Source: Xylaria sp. FL1777 (Eukaryota; Ascomycota; Sordariomycetes; Xylariales; Xylariaceae). Taken from it: a DNA stretch of 37,555 nucleotides. Below, piece after piece: positions 22,301 through 31,329 of the stretch; positions within the stretch are counted from its first letter, which is position 1, and every line of letters starts with the position of its first letter. The position numbers and the translations under genes are program-made. Location of the stretch: positions 1-37,555 of the forward strand of contig MU400811.1 in the NCBI GenBank assembly GCA_022578965.1, read 5' to 3'. Under the pieces are notes generated by a model. It was not told where the DNA came from. It saw only the letters and a program-made list of their open reading frames with translations, and did not search any database.

Positions 22301-23188
22301 GCAATAATAAAAGCATAGCTAAAAAAAATCTAATGTTAACTTTAAACTTTTAGCAAAAAAAGTAGTTAAAAAAAAAAAAGATAAAATTATATTAAAAAAA
22401 AAATAAATAAGCAAATAAAGCTAAACTAAAACAAGCAATAGCTATTTAGTAATAATTAAACAAAAGCTTAGCAAAAATAAAGCTTTTAAAAAGTATAGCA
22501 AATTATTAAAGCATAAAACAGTTATAATAATATAAATATATACTAAAAAAATAAAGCTAAAAGTATTTTTGCATAAAAAGAAAGTTTTAGGCTTTTTTAT
22601 GCTTTTTTGCAAATATGCAAAAAAAAAAAAAACTTTTTAGCATATAATCTTATGTTATAACTTGCTAAAAAACAAAAAAAAGCAGCTATAAAAAAGCTTT
22701 ACAGCTAAGCTACTATAAACTAATAAAAACTTATAATTAGCTATAAAAAAGCTTAAAGCTATAAGTAATATTATAAAATAACTATTTGCTACTAATAAAA
22801 TAGCAATATATAATAAAGCAGTTAAAATAAAAAGGAATAAAAAAAGGAAAAAAAAGGTAGAAAATAAAAAGAAAACTAGCAAAAAAAGCGAAAGCGCTTC
22901 TTTAAAAGTTCTAAAAAACAAAAAAAAAGCTTTTATACGCTTTTTAAAAAAGCAAAAAGTTTAAAAGCTTCAAAAAAAGTTTTTTTGCTTTTTAACTATT
23001 ATTTTTTGTTTAGCGAGCTAATTAGTAAAAACTAGTTATTATAAAGTAAAAGAACTTTAAAATAGCAGCGTAAAGATTATTGCATAAAGTTTTTATTCGG
23101 CTTTTTATACGGTTTTACTTATAGGTATACAAGTAAAAAAACCGCGCTATAAAGCAGCATAGCAAGTTATTAATAATAATAATAATAA
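21823..23188 (+). mobile_element. Tad/I-like LINE, segment 3 (ORF2 C-terminus, 3' end)
   Basis: This is the last piece of the LINE. The ORF2 region after RT is readable to about 22300. The stretch from 22400 to 23160 should hold the C-terminal part of ORF2 and the 3' untranslated region, but I recognised no motif in it. The end is a (TAA)n run followed by the target duplication. The - strand frames at 22655-22921 and 23115-23300 are antisense or cross the LINE end, and are not genes. Confidence 0.85.
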
Positions 23189-23192
23189 TAAT
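23167..23192 (+). repeat. (TAA)n tail of the LINE
   Basis: About eight TAA units end the LINE directly before the target duplication. Simple-repeat tails of this kind mark the 3' end of I-type LINEs and fix the + orientation. The last units merge with the duplicated target. Confidence 0.8.
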
Positions 23193-23203
23193 AAAACAAT
23201 TAA
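23189..23203. repeat. Target-site duplication of the LINE, right copy
   Basis: TAATAAAACAATTAA, as at 2612-2626. Copy C pol continues with GTAAAAC at 23204, as in A1 around 6725. Confidence 0.85.
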
Positions 23204-23720
23204 GTAAAACTGTTATTAATAGTATAAATCTTATATAATATATTAACAAATAAAAATATAAATATATTTTTATATAAGGCCGTTTATAAATAGCAAGCAA
23301 CTATTAAAAAACAAAAAAAAACATTAATAAAAATATTTGCTATTTTAACTATAATACCTTAAGTAAAAACTATAGCAATAAAAATTAAAACGTTATAAGT
23401 TAAACTATAACTACGTTTTTAGTTTTTATAACAATAAATGTTAATATATTATAACAAAAAACAAACTAAAAAACTAACCTTTAAAAAAGAAAACAAAGTT
23501 TATTTGCTATAATAAAAACAAAACGTAAATATTAATATTTTTTAAATTAAAACAAAACAACTAAGCAATAAATTAAAATTTAAGAAACTTAGCTTTTTTA
23601 AAATTAAAGAAATTATTTTATTTATTAACTATAAACTATTATTACTAAAAAAAATGGAAATTTACTTTATTTTTTACATTTTTTTACTAAAACTAGCATT
23701 TATTAAAATACTTATTAAAA
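23204..23720 (+). pseudogene. Copy C integrase remnant, C-terminal part with GPY/F module
   Basis: This is the rest of the integrase interrupted at 2626. ENKVYLL (near 23490-23510) matches GDKVYLLRRN, which opens the C-terminal domain. KLSFFKIKEIILFINY (near 23585-23632) matches the KLGPFKI.E.IGPVNY block that defines the GPY/F module. MEIYFIFYIFLLKLA then fits M.IHPVFHVSLLEPA. The frame agrees with the integrase core on the far side of the LINE once the LINE and one duplication are removed. This is the segment that first fixed the coding strand of family A. Confidence 0.88.
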
Positions 23721-23749
23721 TATAACTAAAAATAAAAACAAATTAAAAC

Positions 23750-23885
23750 GTTTATAAAGTTAAAAGTATACTAGATTTTTGTTAAAATAATAATAACTTA
23801 AAATATTTTATTAAATAAAAAGAATACTTATATATTAATAACATTTAAAAACTTAAAAAATACTTAAAAACTGCTAAAATAGTTA
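23750..23885 (+). pseudogene. Copy C chromodomain remnant
   Basis: This is a C-terminal chromodomain, the module by which chromoviruses recognise methylated histone H3 and direct insertion to silent chromatin. The reading is YKVKSILDFC, then NNNNLKYFIK*KEYLYINNI, then *KLKKYLKTAKIVI. It matches YEVE.ILD.R......YLVKWKGY...DNTWEPE..L..A. The first aromatic-cage tyrosine is kept, and the Trp of the KW.G.. block is now a stop (TGG to TAA). The A1, A2 and D equivalents are at 6045-6180, 15307-15442 and 25494-25629. Confidence 0.87.
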
Positions 23886-23889
23886 TAAG

Positions 23890-24566
23890 TTAGTTTTATT
23901 GCTAATATTTTAACTGCTTAAAACTAAAAAAAAAAAGTTAACTTTAAAAAAAACGCTTAAAGAATTTTAATTAAACTTAAATAAAGCAGCTTATGTTGCT
24001 TTAGTTTGCTTTTTTTATTGTTTTTGCTTTTTTACTAGCGCTTTTTATTTTTTTTTAATATGTTTTATTTTATTTAATTTATTTAAAAACTAAAGCTTTT
24101 GCTAAACTATTTTAATACTTTTTGCTTTTAAAAAACATTTTTATATATAAAGCTAAGCTAACTTGCTTAAAACAGAATTAAAGCTATTTTAAGCTTGTTT
24201 TAATTTTTTTTGAACTAAAAATAGCTATTGTTTTGCTTATTTTTCTTTTTTTTTAAAACAACAGTACTTAAAAACTATATTATTAATAAAATTAATTAAA
24301 ACTTTTAATTTATTGCAAAAGCAACTAATATATATACATTTAAAATAATAAAACATATTATTTGTTAGTTTATACGTTAATAATTAACTAAAGCAGCAAA
24401 AATAAAGCATAACTTTATAGCTAGTAAAATTAATAAAAAAAGCAAAAATAAATTTTTGCTTTGTTTTAAATAAGCAGTTAGTTTTTTTAATGCGTTTTAA
24501 TATTATAACATACAAAAAAAAAAAGAAAAAAAAATACTTACGGAAAATTATTAAAATAATAATTCT
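23890..24566 (+). other. Copy C pol tail and 3' untranslated region
   Basis: A short lysine- and leucine-rich tail after the chromodomain ends near 24000. From there to the polypurine tract I see no gene. The stretch is collinear with A1 5365-6040. Confidence 0.6.
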
Positions 24567-24582
24567 AAAAAAAAAGAAATAA
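24567..24582 (+). promoter_or_regulatory. Copy C polypurine tract
   Basis: AAAAAAAAAGAAATAA abuts the 3' LTR on the + strand. It is the A1 tract with further G-to-A change. Confidence 0.75.
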
Positions 24583-25076
24583 TGTTATAAAGTTAATATA
24601 AAGATAACTTTTAAAGCAGCTTAATACTTTTATATATATTTTGTATTTTTTTTTTTACTAGCTAAAGCTAAAGTTATATAATAACTTATTTAGCTTACTA
24701 AGCTTATAGTAATTTAAAGCTTACTAAGCTTATAATAATTTAAAGCTTACTAAGTTTATAATAATTTAATGCTTACTAAACTTATAATAATTTAAAAAGA
24801 GTTACTATTTTTTTTATTTTTTTTTTGTTTATATAATTATATATTTTTTATATTTAATTATTTACTTAGTTCTAGTTTTTTAGCTGTTAATTTTTTATAA
24901 CTATTAAGCATTAATATATTTATTACTTTTAATTTTTTAAGACTTTTATTAATGCATAGTAGTAAGAGTACCTTAAAAACTTTTCTAACGAACTACCGTT
25001 AAAGATCTTATTATTACCTGCAAATTAAAACCTTAAAAGCAAACCTGTTATATTAATATATAATAGGTTTGTTACA
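24583..25076 (+). repeat. Copy C 3' LTR (494 bp)
   Basis: This is the fifth family A LTR, in the opposite orientation to the four in A1 and A2. It opens TGTTATA and ends GGTTTGTTACA, with an intact CA end. It has the same 494-bp length, the tandem array near 24687-24790 and the terminal inverted repeat at 25041-25070. Confidence 0.9.
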
Positions 25077-25404
25077 TTAATATATTAAATGTTTTATAGC
25101 TAAACAAGCAAATTATAACGCTAGAAGTTTGTTTTTAAAGCAAATATAATAACTTACTTTTTAGCATAAAAAGCTAAAAAATAAATTAGATTTGCTAATA
25201 AAAAAGCATAAAAAAATAAATGCAAAAATCCGTTATTTTAAGCAACAAAAGAAATTATAGCAAGAAAAAATAACTACTATTATAGCTTGTAGTTTAAATA
25301 GTTTAAAAAAGCTTAAGTAAATTAAAATAAAAAAGCGCTATATAGCTAAAAAACAAAAATAGCATATTAAAGCAATATAGCTATTGCTAGTTATTTTTTT
25401 AAAG
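25077..25404. other. Unassigned interval between copy C and copy D
   Basis: No reading frame or motif is seen. It sits where the 3' untranslated region and 3' LTR of copy D would be expected. It shares short blocks with the family A 3' region (for example AAAAAGCGCTA near 25343) but is otherwise unlike A1, A2 and C. It may be the 3' region of a divergent family A lineage, or older flanking DNA joined to a truncated D. Confidence 0.5.
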
Positions 25405-25493
25405 TTTAATTAAAACGTATTAAACGCTTTATTTAAAGTTAATTTTTTTTTTTTAGTTTTAGCTAGTTAAAGTATTAACAGTAAAACTAGTTT

Positions 25494-27296
25494 ATAATTA
25501 TTTCAGCAGTTTTTAGATGTTTTTTAAGTTTTTAAGTATTATTAGCATATAAGTATTTTTTTTATTTAATAAAATACTTAACGTTATTATTGTTTTAACA
25601 GAAATTTAATATATTTTTAACATTATAAATGTTTTAATTTATTTTTATTTTTAGTTATGTTTTAATAAATGTTTTAATAAGTGCTAGTTTTAATAAAAGA
25701 ATATAAAAAACAAAGTAAATTTGCATGTTTTTTAATAATAACAGTTTATAGTTAATAAATAAAATAACTTTTTTAATTTTAAAAGAACTAAGTTTTTTAA
25801 ATTCTAATTTATTACTTACTTGTTTTGTTTTAATTTAAGAAATATTAATGTTTATATTTTGTTTTTGTTATAATAAATAAACTTTGTTTTTTTTTTAAAG
25901 GTTAATTTTTTAGTTTGTTTTTTATTATAGTATATTAATATCTATTATTATAAAAACTAAAAACATAATTATAGTTTAGCTTATAGCGTTTTAATTTTTG
26001 TTGTAATAGTTTTTGCTTAAAGTACTATAGTTAAAATAGCAAGTGTTTTTATTAATGTTTTTTTTTGTTTTTTAATAATTGCTTGCTATTTATAAACAGC
26101 TTTATATAAAAATATGTTTATATTTTTGTTTGTTAATATATTATATAAGATTTATACTATTAATAATAGTTTTATTTAATTGTTTTATTAATAATTAATA
26201 TAACTTTATAAATATTGTTTTAGTATTTAGTTTAGTTTTTTTGTTTGTTTATTTATTTATAAGTAGTAAACAATTAAAAACTTTAGTTTAATACTAAGAA
26301 GTTTAAAAAAACTAATTTTAAACTTAAAAATAAACAGTTTATTTTAGTTTAAAATAATCTTTTTTAGTAGTTTATACTTATTTAAATATTAGCATATAAA
26401 AACGTATATAAGTTATTTAGCTATTATATTTTTTTTAAACAGTAAAAAATAAGCATACTTAGTAAGTTTATTAATAATAACTTATATTTTATTGTATTAT
26501 ATTTTTATAACTAAATTAGTTAATAAAAGTAATGCTATAATAAAATCTTAAGCAATAATATATTATGCTTATTTAAATATTTATATAAGTTATAGTAGTT
26601 TATAAAGCTTATATTAAGCTATTTTAGCTTTATTGCAAATATTGCACTTTTTTATAATAAATTTAACTATGTTTTATAGTTTTAAAAAATTATATTTTTT
26701 TTATAGTTGTTTAACTATTTTTGTTGCTTTTTAGTATTTATATAATAAATGTTCGTAAAACTTTTTAATAAACTTATTTTATAAAGATTTTAATAAGTAA
26801 ACTTTACGTTTATATATTAGCTTATTTTTTTTTAATCTTTTATATTTTTGTAGTTTTGCTAACTTTTTTAAATTATAAGCTTATTATAGCTATATATTTA
26901 TAAAGTCTTTAAGTATAACTTTAATTTTTAAGCTTTTATTTTTTTAAAAATATAATACTTAAATATTTTTTTTTAGAACTTTAAATTTTTTTTAACTTTG
27001 TTAGCTAAATATGTTTGCTTAAATGTTTTTTTTTTTTTTTAATGTAGCATATTTTAAAGTTAAATTTAGAAAAAAAAACCATTTAATTTTTATGTTGTTT
27101 AATAATTTTTTATGTAATTATAAATTTCGTTAAGTTTTAATAATTTAAATAAATTTTAATTAGCTTTATAGTTTTTATAAAAAACAGTTTTTATTTTTTA
27201 AATGCTATAATAATTATAAGTAGTTTTTTATTATATATACAATATTATAATACTACGTTTTATAATGCTTTAAAATAATAAACTACTAAATGCTAT
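25494..27296 (-). pseudogene. Copy D pol remnant: RNase H end, integrase, chromodomain
   Basis: The chromodomain lies at about 25494-25629, the GPY/F module near 25740-25800, integrase at about 25680-26770 and the C-terminal part of RNase H up to 27296, all by alignment with A1 and copy C. It is decayed by transitions to a similar extent. Element B splits the RNase H domain near its HPIAYYSKAL block. The remaining part of pol is at 35162-36080. Confidence 0.85.
27292..27296. repeat. Target-site duplication of element B, left copy (GCTAT)
   Basis: GCTAT precedes TGTCATAAC at 27297 and recurs at 35157-35161. In A2 the uninterrupted site reads GTGCTATTTTTTG, so the duplication marks a clean insertion into D. 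Confidence 0.93.
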
Positions 27297-27489
27297 TGTC
27301 ATAACTAGGCTACTTAGGTACCTTAGCATATGTCATAAGTTACATGTATATATAGGATATTTTTCTTATACTTATTTCATGGGAGTTTTCTCCCTTTTTC
27401 AAGCTTTAGTTTTATTAAATACCTACTATAAAACTAGAGATATATTAATTATTATACTTGATTTTTAATGCTTTATACTTTTTGTAATA
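27297..27489 (+). repeat. Element B 5' LTR (193 bp)
   Basis: It starts TGTCATAACTAGGC and ends TGTAATA, a mutated CA-type end. It keeps a G+C-rich hairpin at 27381-27394 (GGGAG, TTTT, CTCCC) that the 3' copy has lost. Compared with 34964-35156 I count about 32 differences, every one a transition, in both directions. Confidence 0.93.
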
Positions 27490-28600
27490 ATTCTAAAGCT
27501 TCTTAAAATAAAGTTACTTATAATACTTTGTTATACTACAAAATAGCTAAACATTAATTAATTACACAAGCTAGTGCTATTTTTAATAGCTTTTTTTTAG
27601 AACAGACTTTAATAATAAACTAAGAATAAACTTAGCACAAATTATTCCTAGAACTAGGCTTAAGCAAACAACGATTATTTAGTGCTTTAGGTATTAATAC
27701 TTAACTATTGTAAATATAAATCGCATAGCTTTTAGCTAAAATTAGAAAGCTAAAGCAGCAAGTTGCGCAGCAAAAAGATAAAAGCAAACAAGTTGCTTTA
27801 AAATCAAAAATAGCTTGTATTACTTTTATTTTATAATTAAGTAAACAAAAAAACTAAAGAACAACATTTTTAGAAAAACAAAGGAACTTTTTAAACTTTA
27901 AAAAACAATTTTGCAACTTAAGTTAAAAACAAAAATATAAGAATCTTAGTAATAATAATAACCTTTTATTTTCTAGCTTTAATAAAAAGCATAATTAAGA
28001 AAAACCTAAATATTAATTATGTTAAAATTGCTTATATTACTATTAGCGCTACTTATTTAAAAATGTTAATTTTAGCTAACTATTAAAGTTTAACTATAAC
28101 TTTTTTAGTATAGAATTTACTTATTAATGCTAGCTAAAGTAAGTAAAAAAACTTTAAACTATTTTTAAAAAAGCTAATTAAAAATTCTGTTGCAATAAAA
28201 ACAAGATTTTATACGCGTATAACAATATAAACTAAGACTATAAAAATGCTTATTAATTAGCATTATAAAGGTTATTAACCCCGGAAAAAAAACGATTTAA
28301 AATTAACTAAAAAGTATTTTTAGACTAAATTAAAACCTTGCTTAAGCAGTTTGCTTTTTTATAGACTAATATAAGTATATAATTAAAACAAGCAAATTAA
28401 CAAGCTAATTAAGACTTAAAACTGTTTAATTAATATTTTGCTAGTATTAAACTTTAGAATGTTTACTAAAACAAAAGCAAAAAAGCCTTGTTATACTACT
28501 AAAAACTAGGTGTACTACTTTAATAAAAGCTAATAAACTATTATAACTTATTGCTAACTATATAAGCTAATATAATTAATGCTATATAATAACGCTAAGA
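27490..28600 (+). other. Element B leader and Gag N-terminal region, unresolved
   Basis: This should contain the primer-binding site (the sequence after the LTR is ATTCTAAAGCTTCTTAAA, which I cannot match to a tRNA) and the N-terminal half of Gag. Some frames around 28290-28640 stay open for 20-30 codons, but none gave a convincing match to the retrotransposon Gag domain. This part retains more G+C than most of the window, for example CCCCGG near 28280. Confidence 0.45.
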
Positions 28601-29250
28601 ACTAATAACTAAAAAACAACATTTAAACTGCAGTAAAAAAAAACTAAAGTTAAATGTTATTTAAATTACTAGTAAATTAACCTTAAATACTAAGCAAAAC
28701 TAAACTAGTAATTAGCATACTAATACTAGCTATAGAAATAACAATACTAGTTTTAATAGTTAGAACTATTTTTGCAGAAGCAATAATTATAATAATAGCT
28801 GCAATAATAATAACTAAAGATTTTATAAAAGCAATAATAACTATAAAAGCTAAAACTAATACTATAAAAGCAATAGCAATAAAAGTTATAGCTAGTACTA
28901 AAACCAAAAATACATAAATAACTAAAGTAATAATAATAATACTTATATTTTGGAAAACTGTTATACTTTTAGAACTTTTTTAAATTAACCTTGAAATAAC
29001 AACAGAAGTAGTTCAAATCTAAACTTTTATAAGAACTTTATTTGCTATAGCTATAAATAACTTAGCTATATTGCTTTTAATTGCTTTTAGCTTAAAAGTA
29101 ATAATAATAATAGCAATAATAAAAATAATAAATTTAGTAGCTATACTAGCTATAATAGTAATATTATTTAAAAACGAACTATTTAAAAAATTTAAGTAAA
29201 TAAAAACTAGAACATAAATAAAAAAAACTAAAAATAGCAATTAAAGTTTT
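28600..29250 (+). pseudogene. Element B gag remnant, C-terminal part with zinc knuckle
   Basis: This is the nucleocapsid end of Gag, which binds element RNA. CYSYK*LSYIAFNC at 29043-29084 has the exact C-x2-C-x4-H-x4-C spacing, with the second Cys and the His now Tyr. In the same frame, 28683-28960 is almost entirely Asn, Ser, Tyr and stop codons, consistent with an original Asp-, Ser- and Arg-rich linker after G-to-A change; the original content is inferred. The - strand open frames at 28683-28907 and 29019-29240 are antisense shadows. The Gag start was not found. Confidence 0.72.
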
Positions 29251-29329
29251 ATATACTTTTTTTATAAAGGCTACAGTACTATAACTTAAAAAATAAATAA
29301 TAAGCTTAGTATTAATTATATTAGCTATA

Positions 29330-29830
29330 AGTTTTAAGCTAAAGTTATTACTTTATATATTTATTTTATGCTGTTTTTATATTTTTTGTACTATTTATTT
29401 TGTTAGCTTTATAAAACTACTTATTAAAACTTATGTTAATTTTAATTTATGTGTTAAATATAATTATATTAGTTTTACTTTTGCTTTTTATTATAAATTG
29501 CAGCAAGTACTTTTTTATATACTTATATTATAGTATGCTGCTAAAAGTAAATTTTTTACTTATAAAGCTTATTAAGTTATTTGCAAATTAATTAATAGTT
29601 GTAGTATTATTTGCAGAATTAAGCGTGCATATTTAGCTATTAACTGTAATTATTGCTTTAAAAGCAGCTTTTTTTTACTATTTTAAACTACTTTAAAAAA
29701 TAAAGAAATTATATTAAATTTAAGCACTAATTAATGGTTTTTTAAATTATGCTGCTTTTAAATAGAAATATTTAGCTTAATTAAGTTTATAAAAGCTTGC
29801 TAAAACTAGGCTTGCTGCTATATTATTATT
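29330..29830 (+). pseudogene. Element B aspartic protease remnant (probable)
   Basis: This would be the retropepsin that cuts Gag-Pol. The frame shared with RT is open for long runs here. YVNFNLCVKYNYISFTFA (from 29432) can be read as the V-D-S-G..xx.Y.YISP.FA segment of fungal Gypsy proteases, the D-S-G codons having become N-F-N (29438-29446). The following KLQQVLFYILIL and YKAY*VI fit the later strands. It sits at the right place, between the Gag knuckle and RT. The match rests on one short motif, so confidence is moderate. Confidence 0.5.
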
Positions 29831-29999
29831 TAACTACTTAAACTTATATAGCTTAAAAAGTTAAAAAAAAGCTTTAGTTATTTTGATTTTATAGCAATTT
29901 TAAAAGAATTTTATAACTTATTTAAGTTTTTTAATATTAATAAAGCAAACATATTGTTATAATTAAAGCAAGAAAACTTTGCTATTAAGCTAAAAAAAA

Positions 30000-30720
30000 A
30001 CATAGTTGTATTTTATTTTTTTATATATTTATTAGCTTAAAATAAGCTAAAAGAACTATAAAAATAGCTCAATAAAATATTAAAAGCAAAAAAAATTAAA
30101 AAGTTTACTAGTTTTGCTAGCGCTTTAATTCTTTTTATACTTAAAAAAAATAAAAGCTTATGCTTATATATAAACTATAAAAAATTTAATTAAGTTATAC
30201 GTAAAAATTAATATATTTTACTATTTATTTTAAAGCTACTTAATAAAATCTTAAAAGCTAAAATCTTTAGTAAAATTAACTTTAAGAACGTTTATTATTG
30301 CTTATATATTTAAGAAAAAAATAAATAAAAAACAGCGTTTTATATATGCTATAGCTACTATAAATTTCTAGTTATGCTTATAAGTTTATTAAATGCTTTT
30401 GCTACTTTTTAAAGTTATATATAAAAAGCACTTAATAATGTAATAAATATATTTTATATTATATATTTTAATAATGTGTTTATTTTTTCTTTAAATAAGA
30501 ATTTTTATATAAAACATGTTTAAAATATTATTAAAAAGCTATAAAAAGCAAAACTATACGCTAAGCTATTTAAGTGCTAATTTTATTAAAAGAAAATTAA
30601 ATTTTTAAGTTATATTATTTTTAGCTAAAGAATTAAAATAAACTTTTTACGTATAAATATTATTTAGCAATAGCTTATATTAAATATTTATTAAGCGCTA
30701 TAATAATTTTTAAGGTTTTA
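30000..30720 (+). pseudogene. Element B reverse transcriptase remnant
   Basis: This is a Ty3/Gypsy RT with the motifs in order. KKFTSFASALILFILKKNKS (30098 onward) matches G.I.PS.SPA.AP.LFVKKKDGS. LCLYINYKKFN matches LR.CVDYR.LN. KIFSKINFKNVYYCL matches KIFSKIDLR.AYH.I. KTAFYICYSYYKFLVML matches KTAFRTRYGHYEFLVMP. The catalytic IIYFNNVFIFS has YFNN at 30464-30475 for YLDD. KLYAKLFKC*FY follows, matching L.AK..KCEF. The frame runs from the protease. Both catalytic aspartates are lost. Confidence 0.93.
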
Positions 30721-30799
30721 TAACTTTTATTGCTGTTTTATAAACAGGTATTTTTATATTGTTGCGCTTTTGTTTAAGTATTTAAAAAAAAACGCAATA

Positions 30800-31260
30800 A
30801 AAACAAAAAAAAGTTGAATTTTTTTAAATAGTTCTAAAAAAGAAGCTTTTAAAAACCTTTAGAATATATTTAAGCAAGCCATTTTTTTTATATATTTTAA
30901 CCTTAAGAAACAAATATTGCTAAAAACTAATTCTTTTAAGGTAGCTTTTATAAAAAATTTATTTTAGCAAAATAATTAAGGCATTTTTAAACTAGTTATG
31001 TTTTATTTTTAAAAGTTATTTAAAAAAAAAATGCAGTATAGTATGTTTAACTAAGAAATGTTTGCAATAGTAAATTGCTTTAAGCATTAATAGCATTATT
31101 TATAAAAAAGCAATTTATTAGTTAAAATATTAATTAACTATATTAACTTTTAAGCGTTTATAAAAACACTAAAGCTTAATAAAAAGCAAGCTTATTAATA
31201 TTTATTATTAGCTTTTTTTAACTTTATTATTAAATATTAAGCAAGCAAAAAAAATAAAGC
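30800..31260 (+). pseudogene. Element B RNase H remnant
   Basis: RNase H follows RT. IYFNLKKQILLKTNSFKVAF matches HFDPEKQ..LETDAS..A, with the catalytic D now N. After that come *GIFKLVMFYF*KL, fitting G..HPVAFYSKKL, and QYSMFN*EMFAIVNCFKH, fitting NY.I.DKEMLAIV..F.HW. It reads one frame away from RT, so at least one indel separates them. Further on, LLLNIKQAKKNKANFF (near 31215-31265) fits the YRPGKxNKADALSR linker to integrase. Confidence 0.9.
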
Positions 31261-31329
31261 TAATTTTTTTTTGTGTTATTTTAATTATATAGCTGTTTTG
31301 CTTAATAATATTAATATTTTTTTAACGTT

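Larger units (their letters stand above)
23204..25076 (+). mobile_element. Family A chromovirus copy C, right part (integrase end, chromodomain, 3' LTR)
   Basis: This is the second half of copy C. It aligns with the reverse complement of A1 6725-4855, roughly A1 position = 29930 minus position here. It carries the integrase C-terminus, chromodomain, 3' untranslated region, polypurine tract and 3' LTR, and ends at TTACA (25076). The five bases after it, TTAAT (25077-25081), should be half of its target duplication; the partner would lie left of the window. Confidence 0.9.
25405..27296 (-). mobile_element. Family A chromovirus copy D, part 1 (chromodomain, integrase, end of RNase H)
   Basis: This is another copy of family A on the - strand, collinear with A1 at an offset of +19449. 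It is interrupted at 27296 by element B and resumes at 35162 without loss of a base; 27296 corresponds to A1 7847 and 35162 to A1 7849. Read right to left it holds the end of RNase H, the integrase and the chromodomain. No LTR of D is in the window. Confidence 0.9.

Noticed and set aside
23167..23192. (TAA)n as an ordinary microsatellite
   Set aside because: It sits exactly at the LINE/target boundary and is absent from the uninterrupted site in A1, so it is the element's tail.
22655..23300. Two - strand open frames near the LINE 3' end
   Set aside because: The first is antisense to the LINE. The second crosses the LINE tail and target duplication into copy C, so it cannot be a real gene.
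28683..29240. Two - strand hydrophobic open frames
   Set aside because: They are antisense to the element B Gag, whose + frame contains a properly spaced zinc knuckle.
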